64,000 bases of DNA from Vitellaria paradoxa (GCA_019916065.1 CM034241.1:12437223-12501222), one strand, 5' to 3'; positions 32,560-44,399 are shown, counted from the first letter of the stretch. Notes: generated by a model not told the origin, from the sequence alone. A program made the numbers and translations.

Positions 32560-34557
32560 ATGGATCCCCCTAGAGAAGGCAGTTCAAATACCAAATTTCC
32601 ATGATTTGATGGCACAAATTATGCATATTGGAAGGTTCGTATGAGGGCTCATCTGATCTCCTTAAATGTCAATGTATGGCTATCCATTGAAAACAGTTTA
32701 ATAAAACTAACTCATACAAATGACAACGAGACTGTAGAAAAGCCAATGAATACCTAGAATAGGGCAAAGCAAAAAAGAGCGGAGTGCAATTACAAAGCCC
32801 TAAGTGATATTTTTTGTGCTGTGTCTGCCGATGAATTTAGAAAAATATCAAGCTGTGAGATTGCCAAGGAAGTATGGACTATTCTCAAGTTAACTTATAA
32901 AGGCAACTCCATTGTGAAGAAATGAAAACTACGAAAGATTACTTCTAAATTTGAGAGCTTGAAGATGTCTGAGGATGAATCTTTTGACAATTTTTATGTG
33001 AAGCTAAGTAATATTGTCAACACCAGCTTCAACTTTGGAGAACAAATTCCAAACTGAAAGATTGTAAGTAAGATTCTTTGCTCTCTACTGATATCATTTC
33101 AAGCAAAAGTCATGGCTATTGAAGAAGCTAGGGATGTAAACATGATACGAGTAAAAGACTTAGTTAGCTCTCTACAGACTTATGAAGCCAACATGATTAA
33201 ACCAAAATCCAGAAAAGTTACCCTAAAAACTATTAAGGAAGATGAGTCCTCCTCAAGTGATGATGAGTCAATCCCTTCTCCTGAAGAAATTGTTATTTAT
33301 ACCAAGAAAATAAGAAAATTCTTCAAAAAGAATGATGCCAAGCATGGAAAGACAAAGAAGAATAAGAAAATTTAAATAGAGAAACCTTCAGAGAAGAAGC
33401 AGAAGGAAAACAAGTTTAAGGGTGTGAAGTGACACAGGTGCCAAGATTATGGTCACATAGCTCAAGATTGTGGAAATAAGAAGAGTAAAAAGAAGGTACT
33501 TAATGCAACTTTTGATGATTTAGATGATCAGTCTAGTACCTCATCATCTTCAGAATATTATCCAGAGAATTTTATAGCATTTATGGTTAGAGCTAATGCC
33601 CCCACAAATTTAGTAGAGTCATTCTCTTCTAAGAGTAAGAAAGAAGAATTCTCTAAAAATGAAGTTGATGAAAATACAAATGAGGGAGTGAATGCTGAAG
33701 AGGCGTATGAATGGTTATACCAAGACTATCGCGAAGTGAAGAATGAAGTGTTGAAAATGGATAGAGGCAGTCTAAAAATTTCCCTGGATGAATTGTAAGG
33801 GAAATTTGACAGTCTTGAAGCAAGCAAGAAAATTTAAGATGAATTGATAACAGCCTTCAAGACCAAACTGGATAAAAAAGACAATGAATTGAAGGATGCC
33901 CAGGCTAAGTTGCAAACCATACAAATCTAAGATGAATACAGCATCTTTCCAACTTGATGACATACTTAGGATGCAAATGAGCCCAAGAGACAAAAGAGGA
34001 CTTGGAACATTGCCAAGCAGGAGGTCAATTTTGAAGTTAAAGCTAACCCAAATGAGTAGGAAAAACCTAAGCTGATTCGGTTTCAGTCTCCAAGGACAAC
34101 TGCTCCAAAAATAGTTAAAGCTCCTCAACACAAGAAAGATAATCAAACAAGAACCTATTTTCAAAAGCCTAAAGGTATGCCCCCTAATTTGCAATGTATG
34201 TTTGTTCCTATATGTTTTCATTAGGGTATACTTTGTCACACAAAACCTCATTGTCACAAATTGTATGGGTTACCCCCATCCTATGTTGACACTAAGAATT
34301 TCTTAAGACCTAATTTTCAAGTGTCAAATAGGTTTAACCCATTGAGATTTCAAGAGTCATGTTTTGATTCTAGACTTTACATGACTTGGCCAGTAAGAAA
34401 AAAAAAAAAAAAAAATTTCAAAACCCATGGTCCAAAACGCAACAACCCCAAGACTTAAAATGTTTTTCCAAAAATGAGAACTGTTTGGGTTAAGAAGAGT
34501 GACCTACATGTCACCCACACTCCTAAGAATGTTGAAGTGGTGAGCCTTGATATGTAG
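32560..34557 (+). pseudogene. Copia gag, Sirevirus type
   Basis: Starts ATG at 32560 (MDPPREGSSNTKFP-stop-FDGTNYAYWKVRMRAHL). The UBN2-like domain continues with VWLSIEN, ALSDIFCAVSADEFRKISSCEIAKEVWTIL and ESFDNFYVKLSNIVN. The knuckle reads HRCQDYGHIAQDC with its first Cys codon changed to TGA (33429-33431). Acidic and Lys-rich segments and a coiled-coil-like stretch follow (33590-33930). The tail has MRTVWVKKSDL, resembling the gag-pol joint of Sireviruses. At least eight stops; FP-stop fits CGA to TGA. Long gag with extended C-terminus agrees with the Maximus/Sirevirus group. Confidence 0.88.
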
Positions 34558-35762
34558 AGGTAAGTTTTTTTCCATAAACTAGGCTATGCTTCATTGTTAT
34601 ATTCTTACTTAGTTATACGAAATCATGTAGATTTTTTAATTTTTTTAAAGATAATAAAATATTTTTTTAGTGCAATGTTATTCGTTGTGATATTCTTGCA
34701 TGTTTTATTACTTCATACACACTTCAAAATCATAGGATTAAAATTGTTGATCTACATAGTGGTAATGAATTTGAATTGCTGATGAAATCGAATCCTATGT
34801 TTTGTTGTTCCTTATCATGACAATGGTGTGCCAATTGTAGCTGCATGAAGTTTAGTACATCATGAGAAATCTTTTCCACTACTTAATTGTTTCAGTAAAC
34901 TTTTCTTTTTAGACTATTGGTTACTCTTGAGTTTTTACAAAGTAAAATCCCTTGGAAAGGGCTATCAATGGGATAGAGTGAAGCTAGCTTATTGACGTGC
35001 AGGTTATCAAGACAACCACCCTTTGGGTTCGACGATATAGAAAGATAGCTAGCTACCCATGAGTGTGTGAAATCCACCAAGATTAAAAAAAAAAAGAAAA
35101 AAAGAAAAAAATTGGTAGATGAAAATTGAATATTGGTGTATAGCTAAGAAATAATAAATTGAGAAGAAACTAATGAAAGAGCAAACACTACATACATTGC
35201 TCAATTCAATTCAAAGTCCAAAAGGAGTATTTTTAAATTCATGTGAGTATGAAAAAAGTATTAATCATGATGCACTTAAACTTCATTTTACACACTGCAC
35301 AGGCATTTGACCATTGGTGTGACATGTGTGAACAACTCATGACATAAATAGTAAGGTGACTCTTGGAGTTTTTATTTATCGCCATTTATGTATGGTCAAA
35401 ATTTGAAACTGTGTTTAGTTTTGTGTTTGGGGAAATAGAACGTGGAATGAATTGATGAAGAATACAAATTATACCTTACTTTTTTGTCAATTTATATCAA
35501 AAATGGGGGAGAATAGTTAAAAGAGAGAATAGTTGAAGAGAAGTCAGTTAATTAAATAGGAGAATAGAGAATATTTTGTTTCATTTTTTGTTAATATGTT
35601 ATTATTTATTTATTCCACATGATGCCTTGATTGTTTTGTTTAAGTGTGTAGCAAACAGGTTTAATAATCAAAGCATATTGATCATTGCAATTTTACTGAG
35701 GCCTTAATTTAGGATGATTTCATTTGTAATACCACATATTGAGTTTTGACATGGAATTACCA
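34558..35762 (+). other. noncoding interior of the Sirevirus-like element
   Basis: No pol or env motif found. T-rich near the start; purine-rich blocks AATGGGGGAGAATAG (35502-35516) and GAGAGAATAG follow, as often seen upstream of 3' LTRs. Confidence 0.6.
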
Positions 35763-35773
35763 AAAGGGGAGAT
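35763..35773 (+). other. polypurine tract
   Basis: AAAGGGGAGAT directly before the 3' LTR start TGTTAAGGC. Confidence 0.85.
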
Positions 35774-36601
35774 TGTTAAGGCTAAAATTGTAAATTAGCA
35801 AATTCATGGTCAAAGAAAAAGTCTATAACTTTTAGAGTTAGTGCAGGCAAAGGCAATATAGTCTTGAATCAAGTCGAAGTATAAAGGCCTCAGAAAAACG
35901 TTTTGTGCATAATCTTAGAAATCTGGAAAAAGCCAAACAGAACTAGAATACAATAATGTAGGAAGACCATTGGAAGGCCACAAATAGCTGTGGGATAAAG
36001 CTGAGAGTTTATTTTAGAAGATTGGCTGTGCAAGAAAACGACACTGATTTGCGGGATCACCGCGGGAAAGCCATGCAAAGGTCGCAGGAAGGCTGCGGGA
36101 GCGAGCTTCCCACGAGGCTTACTTTTGGGCCTTCTAAAGCTCTATTTTGAGACCTATGCATCCTAGGTTTTATTATATATATCTCTAGACATACTTAGTG
36201 TTTAACACATAGAGAAAATAATCATCAGATTGTGAGCTAGAAAGTCTTATTGTTCTCTCAATTAATTAGCCATGATGTTCAGTGTTCATTCCAAAAGAGT
36301 TCGGGTTCGAGGTTTGTGATAGCTAAGGATTCAGCAAAGCTACTAAAGAGTCAATATTATGCCTTCGAGGAATTGGAGTGCTTTTGCTAAAGAGTTGGTG
36401 CATTGAGGATTCAAGCAGATGTTAACAGAGTATAGAGTTAAAGAGTCGATCTATAGAGAGTTTGAGTTTGTAACCAACGTTTGCTTTTAGTGAAAGTTTT
36501 TAAGGTTTCCCTATGTGGGTTTCCTCATTTATTATATTGCCTTCTACATTCATGTGCTTGTGATTAATTACTTGGGATAATTAGTAGATTATGAAATTTC
36601 A
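35774..36601 (+). repeat. 3' LTR of the Sirevirus-like element
   Basis: 828 bp. Collinear with the 5' LTR but more diverged than the Tekay LTR pair; U3 words differ (GCGGGATCACCGCGGGAAAG, GTCGCAGGAAGGCTGCGGG at 36050-36100) while the surrounding sequence is conserved. Confidence 0.93.
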
Positions 36602-36606
36602 CTCAT

Positions 36607-38400
36607 GAACAACAATCCTTAACACACTCTTATCCAATGATCTCAAAGGACATGTTCTTAAGGCACTAGGAAATTATATACTTAGTTTGAATCATGCACC
36701 TTATTCTATACTGTAACCAAAACACTATTTACTTGACCGCTTCTAAATATTGCGTCTAAACTAACCCCCAAGTGCAAGGGTGTGTAGTGTAGTTTTAACT
36801 CGATGAGATAGAGGTCGAATCCATAGGGAATCGACATTTAGTTTCTAGGTTGTGATAGAAATTATTAATTCTAAGTTCAATGAAATTCCAAGGTTTAATG
36901 AATATTAAATTTTTAGGTTTTTAGAAAATAAAAACACTTCACTAACAATTATTTAATTACGTGAAATTTAGAAAATATTTTTGTTTCAACAAGAATAATG
37001 ATTAATGAAAAAAATTCAATTAAAGTAAGAATCGAGCAAAGTAAGCACGTTTAAAATTTGAAAGCAACCAATTAATCAACTAAGGAATTAATTCAAATAA
37101 TAATAACACTATCAAATAAGATTCTTGATTCAACTCTCAATTTCAAGTGGGTTAATCACTTCACAATGGGATGTGCACACAACTACAATCTAAAGTTCAC
37201 GTAAAGGAACAAATAGATTGGAAAGATATCTTCGTTAAAAGTTCATTATTTCGCAAAACTCAGTTTTATACTCTCGTTTAGGATTATAAAACCAAAAAGA
37301 TATTCTTTGATAATACTTGGGTTCAAATCCAATTTTATTTTGTTCAAAAATATTAATACCAAATTTTAATCGAAAACCTTTACCAGTGATTACAGAGAAT
37401 GTAGTTAAAGATTTTCATTTTCGAAAGTTTTTAAAACAAATGAAATCAGATTTGAAATATGTAGAACCCTTCGCATGAGTTTTTGCAAACCATGCGAAAG
37501 GTCTACGCACATCCCATTATTCGTAATAACCCACCATTCCATGATTTGTTGAATTAAGAAAGATAGGTTTACGCTAGCTTGATTTCAAGATGCATGCTAA
37601 GAAACAAATCACGAACAAATCACTAAACTAAATGAATCAAACAGACAATGTTATTAAATCAATAACGAAAACAACGTACTTTGAAATTGAATCCAATGCG
37701 AAATGATGAACAATAAAATCTATAACAATTCCTACGAAGACTCTGCCAAGCCGTAAAAGCATTATCCACACATCAAATCACCATAAGAACTCTCTAAAGG
37801 TATGAAAGGACGTAGGGTAAAAGTTGCCAATATGGCTATTTAAAGATAATATTTTTATCCATAACAAAAAACCCTAAAAAGAACTGACAATAACGTGCAG
37901 TGAAGCCTGCTGTGGTCTGGACCAGCCGACGGGGTGTTTGGACCACAAAACCATTTCTTTTAGATTCTATTTTCTTTCTCTAGCTTAGCCTTTGACCTGG
38001 TCTGGACCACCCCTGGGGGTGTCCGTGGTCCAGACCACAATGTCCTCTCCATCATGCAAATCACTTTCATCACTGCTAATTATGATTATTTCACCCTTTT
38101 GCCTGCAATTTAGAAAATAAACTCTATAAGTGATAAAATAATAACAAAACTCTTAAATTTATTACTTAAGTGCATGAATAATGGTCAAAATATGGAGTTT
38201 GTAATTACACTTTTCAAGTGTAATCATTACTCTCATGGAAAAAACACCAACATAAAACCAATCAAAGGAGACATGCAAAGTCCAACTCATGCTAAGTCAA
38301 GTTAATTAAGCTCAAATATGCTCAAATTTTAAAAATTTTTTTACATTTTTTGCAATAAAAGCACAAACATCGTCATACAAACCCTAACCCCCATCCCAAA
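36607..38400 (-). mobile_element. Athila-type LTR and flank (minus strand)
   Basis: On the minus strand a PPT GGGATGGGGGTTAGGG (about 38381-38397) preceded by GAGGACAATG starts the LTR. U3 words lie at 37905-38040 and a TATA-like TTTAAATAG at 37838-37848. The 3' signature TATGGATTCGACC...TTGCACTTGGGGG is at 36768-36835. No coding region. Exact termini and TSD not found. Confidence 0.6.
37905..38040. repeat. reiterated TGGTCTGGACCA words
   Basis: GTGGTCTGGACCAGCC, GTTTGGACCACAAAACC, CTGGTCTGGACCACCCC, GTCCGTGGTCCAGACCAC. The core TGGTC-GACCA is palindromic. It lies about 60-190 bp upstream of the minus-strand TATA-like box. Confidence 0.85.
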
Positions 38401-39407
38401 ATTGTACATTGTCCTCAACGTAACAACCATGAAGCAAATGTGGGTCGGTAGTGTGAAACTGAGCATGATGAAGAGCATTTAACCATAGTGATTTAAGACA
38501 GAAATGAATCAACCAAGCATAAGCAGAAGTCAAGCATGCACCTACTATTTAAACTACTTAAAGTATCACCCAATTCACCCCCCAACCTAGATTCTACAAC
38601 ACTAGCAACAACAAGCATATATGATCATTACATATCAATATGAAAGTGCGAGATTAAGGAAAAGAGGAAGGAAGGATATTATCTTAAGAGCTTTCTTATT
38701 TGAAGGGAAATGAGAAATATAAAAGGAAATGTTAGAAACAAAAGAAAAGAAAAATAAAGGAAAAAAGACCAAAAAAAAAAATAGTAAGTAAAAGAAAAAC
38801 AAAACAAACTTAAATAATTAAATAAACGAAAATCTAAACTAACAAGAAATAAGAAATTAAGAAAAAAATAAAAATTTACCTACCATGTACAAGAAAAATG
38901 GGAAATAAAGGGTCATCTAACACCTACCCTATCCCAAGCCTTACCAAATGGCTTTGTCAATAAAATGTTATCTGTAGGCCCATCAGGGACCAAGGATAGG
39001 TAAACTCCAGGTGTACATGACACCAAAAACAATGTGGCCAAGTAGGGTCCATATTTTCAATTTTCTGTATATATATTTTCATTTTTTTCCAGGTCTTCAG
39101 ACAGACGTAACATCCTTTACTTGTTATTCTATTCCCATTTTTTACCCTAATCTTACATCTCTTTAGTTACATTCTCACAAACTATGTTCATAGGGAAACT
39201 TCCACTTGACATCCCCATCAATTTAACAAAACACATATGGATGTAATGGCTAAAGTGGTAGATAAACTAGGAATTAACTTAAGCTTTCCACTTGGACGCT
39301 TCCTCACTTAGTTTACTTTAAAATAAGGGGTTAAGGAAAGAGTTGGAATGCCTGTTATTCAATCAACTTCCAAAATCTCTTAGACATCAATACGAAGGGG
39401 CCAGGGG
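38401..39407. other. noncoding, probably Athila-type interior
   Basis: AT-rich with GAGGACAATG (minus) at the left edge and a possible decayed gag-like stretch on plus at about 39230-39407 that continues after the LINE at 40182. No intact frame. Confidence 0.4.
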
Positions 39408-40181
39408 CAATTAGGAAGAATGTTTTTTTTTTTGGTAAGTGTAATTTTGGATTAAAGGGAAAGAAAATTACATCGTCTAGAGGGCATACCCTCGTTTACA
39501 AGAATTCTACTATTTCCTACTCACAGTTCTTTTGCATAGTTTTGCATTATATTTTGCATTACATCATTCACTTTCGTCCTAATTTCCTTCTTGAGTACCG
39601 AAGAGCTTCCTTACTTCTTCTTCTTTGTCTTCTTCTTTTTTTGACTCTTGGTTAACACACTTTCCCTTTTGCTCGCTTCAGCTTCAACATCAATTGGGGT
39701 AGGAGCTATGTCAAGGGGGCTTAGTATTTCAAGTGGGCAAATTTGGAGCTCATTGACTGCTTTTTGGATTGCTAAAGGAGTAATAGGTAGTAGTTCCTCT
39801 TCCTCTTCTTGTTGAGTAAGGCAGCTGAATTGGTTGTATGTTTCATGAGTTTTGGTATTGTGTGCTTCATATTGCTTGCTCGGGGTTGATGCTTCAATGG
39901 GTTCGCCCAATGCTTTCTTAGGACTTGGCAACTCCTTTGAGTTCTCCTCAATCATAATCTTGGGTTGATCAACCAGGGGTTCTTCTGCTTGAGCCTTATT
40001 TTTTGGGTTCTCTACAAGTCTAAAGATGGGTCTCCACTACTGGTTAGCATTTTTTGGGCATTGATTGGCTTTGTGTCCAAATTTTTTGCAAGTATCACAA
40101 ATGGCAGGAATCCATTCATATTCCACAACTTGCTTAAAAATCTGTCCATCAAAATCTGCAATTTCAATTAGGAAGAATGTT
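39408..40181 (-). mobile_element. 5'-truncated L1-type LINE lacking ORF2
   Basis: CAATTAGGAAGAATGTT occurs at both edges (39408-39424 and 40165-40181), a 15-17 bp TSD. A T-run at 39423-39433 is the poly(A) tail of a minus-strand insertion, next to GGTAAGTGTAATTTTGGATT, typical of plant L1 3' ends. The body (39434-40164) encodes the C-terminal part of ORF1 followed directly by 3' UTR; no endonuclease or RT sequence lies between. Confidence 0.87.
39611..40164 (-). pseudogene. LINE ORF1 C-terminal part
   Basis: Minus strand: DFDGQIFKQVVEYEWIP, then the CCHC knuckle CDTCKKFGHKANQC, typical of plant LINE ORF1 / DUF4283-type proteins that bind RNA. A stop after NANQ interrupts. The rest (39955-39611) is a Ser/Pro/Glu-rich segment ending in a Lys-rich tail and a stop. 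The N-terminal residues of the open frame beyond 40164 belong to the flanking DNA, not the LINE. Confidence 0.82.
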
Positions 40182-40440
40182 GGTGCCATTAGCTCAATAA
40201 GAGGCTGAACAAAGTAAAAAACAACAATAGGAAGGAGGAACTCAACCCGAAGAGGTATGAGGATGGTACACCACAAGAAGAAATCACGCTATTTTGTCTT
40301 CACAAAAAGGTACAGGAGGTTCAAAAAAGACGAAAGGACATTCAACAAAAGTAGGAAGAATTACTCACTAAAGTAAGGGGATTAAAGGAAAAGCAAAAAA
40401 GAGATCACCAGAAAATCATCGAGGGTTGGCAAGGATAACA
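40182..40440 (+). pseudogene. gag-like C-terminal fragment
   Basis: Plus-strand charged, coiled-coil-like residues (QKRRKDIQQK, KVRGLKEKQKRDHQKIIEGWQG) then a Gln/Pro run, ending about 40440. It looks like the tail of a gag-like protein of an Athila-type element and was split by the LINE. Weak evidence. Confidence 0.35.
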
Positions 40441-42640
40441 ACCTCAACCTCCACCTCTATTCCATCTTCTGATCTTAACCTTACTTCATCTCATGTATCC
40501 TAGATGATTTAGGATTTAGATTTGATAGCAATTCTCTAAACTGTTCTAAGCCATGTTTTGTTAGGTCTAGATTAGCATTGTTTTGAATTTTTCTAATTTT
40601 TCTAGTTTTATAGTATCTTTTTGTGGTTTTTGTTGAATTCGCAATGAAACAATTTTTTAAATTAAAATGAAAATTCATGTTTGTATTCTAATTCTTGTCA
40701 TTTGCATGAAAATAATAGTCTAACATATAAAATTTCAAGATATTTGTAGCTTGCATGTTTTTTAAAAACTGAATTGCTTTGTGAATGGATATGGTTTTTG
40801 AATTATTTACTTTACATTAATATTGATAAATAAGCTTATAAATGAATAATATACCGTATTAATTCCCAATTATAGTGGAGACTTGACCCGAAGGGAGTTT
40901 TGAGCCTTTAAGCTTGGTTCATGAAAGCAATAAATTTATTCCAAACTTTATAAAAGTCTAATATTCCTTCCCTTTATTTTCTTTAAGAATTCCAATAGCG
41001 CTACTTTGTTTTGGATGTTTGAAGGGCGATGAAAGAAATAAACTAAAATCTTGACTTTTCAACTCTATGTCTATTTTGAATGAAACCTTGAAAATGATAT
41101 TAGGCAGTCTTTCAAATATTAAGCCTTAATTTCCTATCATTTATATACATTATCCTAATAACCAACTTTGAGCTTTGAAGAGCATTCATCTATTTTTATT
41201 TTTACCTCATAATTCTCTTAAACCTTATTGAATGCTCTTTAGCCTCCGTGTTTTGTATCATTTGGGATGCACATGGTGAGAAGTAGGGAGAGAGAAATAT
41301 GAAGAGAAAGTGAGATAAAAAAAAATAAAAGAAAAGGGTGAGGGAAGTGATGAAAAGTTGTAAAATAAAACAAAATGAAATGAGAATTCTTTTTAGAAGA
41401 AATATATATATAGACACTTTGTTTTCTTAGTTTACCATCTTAGTATTTGATAGCCAGATGGAAGTGTCATATATATATATATATATAACCAAAACAAAAA
41501 GAAAAAGAAAAGAAAATGGTTCCTTATTCCATGTTTAGCTGTTCACATTAAGAGCTACATTTATTCAGTGAGATAAAAAAAATATATTTGTAGGAATTAT
41601 TAAAAAGTGGAGCTAAAAATAAGGAAAAAAAAAAGAAGATAATACCAAGTGCTTCCAAAAAGATTTTTAAACTCCTTAACCTTCTCTTTGGGAAACCTTA
41701 GATCACCCAAATAACCCCCAATATAACCTAGTGAAAGTCCTAATTGATTCAGGTAGACTGAAGACTAGTTATAGAGATTTAGAGGCTAAGAGGCTCATTG
41801 AAATTTAGTAATCATCCATAATACATTATTCTTTCATGAAGTTATGCCAAGTCCATATATTTTCTTGAAATATTTCATTTTTGACTTATAGAAGCTACCT
41901 TCTTGAACTTGAATTAAATTTACTCCATTAAAAAAGTACGAAGACCAATTATTGAGATTTAGAGGTTAAGAGGCTCATTGAATTTAATAATCATTCATAA
42001 TACATTGTCCTTTCATGGAATTATGCCAAGTCCATATATTTTCTTGAAATATTTCATTTTTGACCTATGGATGCTACCTTCTTGAACTTAAATTACATTT
42101 ACTCCATTAAAAAAGTTCACCTTGAGTGAAACCTTATGTGTTCCATTTGCTTGAGAGTGATTTCCAAGGTGAATATTGAACTTGAAGCTTGAGGGAAGAA
42201 GTACAGTATAAAATTCAAAAATTGAGTGAAATTTAAAAATACTTATGTTGAGTCTATAAATCTAAAGGCTGCAATTCTATTGCATTCAATACAGATACTT
42301 GGCATATTCTTCATACCTTTTAAAAATTTTAGTTTTTAAACTTTGCTATTAGAATATTTCTGCTTATGGTGATGATTAATATCAAAAACTGTTGAATTAT
42401 CATTCTTTTGAAATAGAGTTTAATGTTTGCGGGTAACATCACTGCAAACCCTCACGAGACTACACTCATCCACTAGGGGGAACTTAGGGGTTGAAAAGGC
42501 TTGCTATACGAGCTAAGTATAGTTGTGCTTTCCTACAAAAATGGATTTGTTTTTAATTTTTTTTTTTTTAAAACACTCTATTGTTCTTTAATAAAATTGC
42601 TTTCACATCTTCACGTTTGTGCATGCATTATTAAGGACTA
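40441..42640. other. noncoding region with tandem duplication and dispersed repeat
   Basis: No gene. (TA)n at about 41468-41486. A 180-bp segment is duplicated at 41760-42119. 42425-42545 is the inverted counterpart of 30285-30430. Position between gag/pol-like remnants and an LTR suggests retroelement 3' noncoding DNA. Confidence 0.55.
41760..42119. repeat. 180-bp tandem duplication
   Basis: Copy 1 41760-41939 and copy 2 41940-42119, both starting GAAGACyA and ending CCATTAAAAAAGT. Differences are scattered single bases and short indels. Confidence 0.93.
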
Positions 42641-42899
42641 ATAATCTTATAGTTCGAAGGTGTGATTGGACTATAATTATTACACATCTATTTATTTAAA
42701 AATAATCTTTTAGTGCAAATTAATGATATAAAACCTTCGATTTGTGTAGGTTTCATCTTTATTAATCCATCATGGAGCATATGTTGATTTTAATCACATT
42801 AAAAAGCAATTTGAGCAATAAAAGCTGCAATGGAAAAAGTTTAAAGAAAATGGAAAAGCCATAGAAAAAGTTAGAATAAAAGAAAAATTTAAGCAGAAG

Positions 42900-43335
42900 C
42901 ATATCCGGATATGTTCATGCTGTATCTGGATACACCAGAGCTTACTATAGGAAATTCACCAGAATCTTATAAAAAAGCTATATTTGGATACCCTCTTAGC
43001 ATATCTGAATACTATTCTTTGCTAAGACAGAGCCTAAAGGTTGAAGACTAATAATTGGATACAGTCCAAGTGTATTCAAATACTATCTATCAGCCAAAAA
43101 AAGCCTAAGAGTCGAGAGCGATATTCGGATATCATTCTATCATATTTGAATACTATACTTAAACGCATTAAGTCCTAAAAGCTACTTTCAAATACACAAT
43201 AAAGCAAAATAGAGCCTGAAGGATAAGGGTTATATTCAAATGGAATTGAGGAGTATTCGAATACCATTCTTTATAAAGACGTTGAAGGCTATAAAGTCCT
43301 ATTTCAATGCACCAAAGTGGCATCCAGATACTAGG
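42900..43335 (+). repeat. reiterated TATCCGGATAC word array
   Basis: About fourteen variants in 430 bp: CATATCCGGATATG, GTATCTGGATACA, TATATTTGGATACC, ATATCTGAATACT, TATTCAAATACT, ATATTCGGATATC, ATATTTGAATACT, GTATTCGAATACC and others. Perfect core TATCCGGATA. Confidence 0.88.
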
Positions 43336-43453
43336 TCACCTCTTCAGCAACATTAACTTCAGCTCCTGCATATGATTGAGATCCTAAAATCATGGTTGCA
43401 TATCTATAATTAAAAGAAATATTTTAGGATATTCCATTGAAGATCTAAAACCT

Positions 43454-43462
43454 ATAAAAAGA
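43454..43462 (+). promoter_or_regulatory. putative LTR TATA box
   Basis: TATAAAAAG about 120 bp after the last word of the array, followed by a C/A-rich leader. Confidence 0.5.
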
Positions 43463-44399
43463 CATCATCTCATATACATTAAGAATACACCACATCTACA
43501 TCGATCGTTTCTCATTTTCATTGTTCATCTTCTCCAGTTCTTTAACACAGAGAGTTTAATTTTGTAGAGATTTCTTTGTTTTAATTTTCAATTTCTATTT
43601 GAGTTTCAAATTTCAATTTCAATATAGTGTAAATAATTTCAATTTAATAGAAATTTTATTTTTAGTTCTTTGTTTTTTTTTTATTTCAATTCAGTATTAT
43701 TCATTGTTCCAGTTCTATTATTGATTTTTGTTCTTAATTTCATAAACATGATTGATTAATTTGTTTCTTCGACCAAGGCAAGGATAGTGTCCAAGCTAAT
43801 GATTCTCAAGACTACTGAGCTTCATGCTTAATCTGAGTTTTCATTTACTAGTTCATATTTTGTTTTTTTTTTTTTTTAATTAACGTAGAAATACTATTAC
43901 AATGTCCAATCAGTCTTAATTTAAATCATTTATTTGTAAGTTAATAGAAGTTGCTTAACTTAAAATTCTCATGCACTTATGCATGTGAATTGCTAGACTT
44001 AGAACTTTCATAATCTGTAAAATGGGTTATATACATTAAGTAGTCGATCTATGGCTTGTTTTAGTTAAACTTATTTTTTTTTAAATCAAATCAATTAATT
44101 TAGTAAACACCAGACTCACTTTCTTGAGGATTAGTTGCTTTGGTACTCGAATTGTCTTGTCTCTACTTGTTTCTAGATTTCAATCAAATTCAAATCTCAT
44201 TTTAAAAATAGAAACAAAATGGCATCAAAATTTTATTTTAGTTTAAATTCTTATAAGTCCTACTTTTTCCAATTAAATCCATCAGATTCAATCATTATTT
44301 TGCATCTAAAGATCCTTGTGGAAATCGACCCAGTACTTAACCAGTTATTGTGCTACTTTGATACCTCGCACTTGAGGTAATAATTTTAATTTTCTTCAC

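Larger units (their letters stand above)
31694..36601 (+). mobile_element. gag-only Sirevirus-like Ty1/Copia element
   Basis: 4908 bp with perfect TSD CTCAT (31689-31693 and 36602-36606). LTRs 31694-32502 and 35774-36601. A PBS follows the 5' LTR and a PPT precedes the 3' LTR. The single coding region (32560-34557) is a long Copia gag; protease, integrase, RT and RNase H are absent. About 1.2 kb of noncoding DNA fills the rest. Mobilisation would have needed proteins from a full-length relative. Confidence 0.94.
42641..44395 (+). mobile_element. Athila-type LTR (plus strand)
   Basis: Holds a U3 word array (42900-43335), TATA box TATAAAAAG (43454-43462), an AT-rich leader, and the 3' signature GTGGAAATCGACCCAG...CCTCGCACTTGAGG (44320-44378). 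Same word family as 3990-4375, so it is the same element type as the pol at 1-3124. Left boundary approximate. Confidence 0.6.

Noticed and set aside
33772..34257. 161-aa minus-strand ORF
   Set aside because: Runs opposite to the Sirevirus-like gag, is hydrophobic by virtue of A/T-rich antisense codons, and has no motif.
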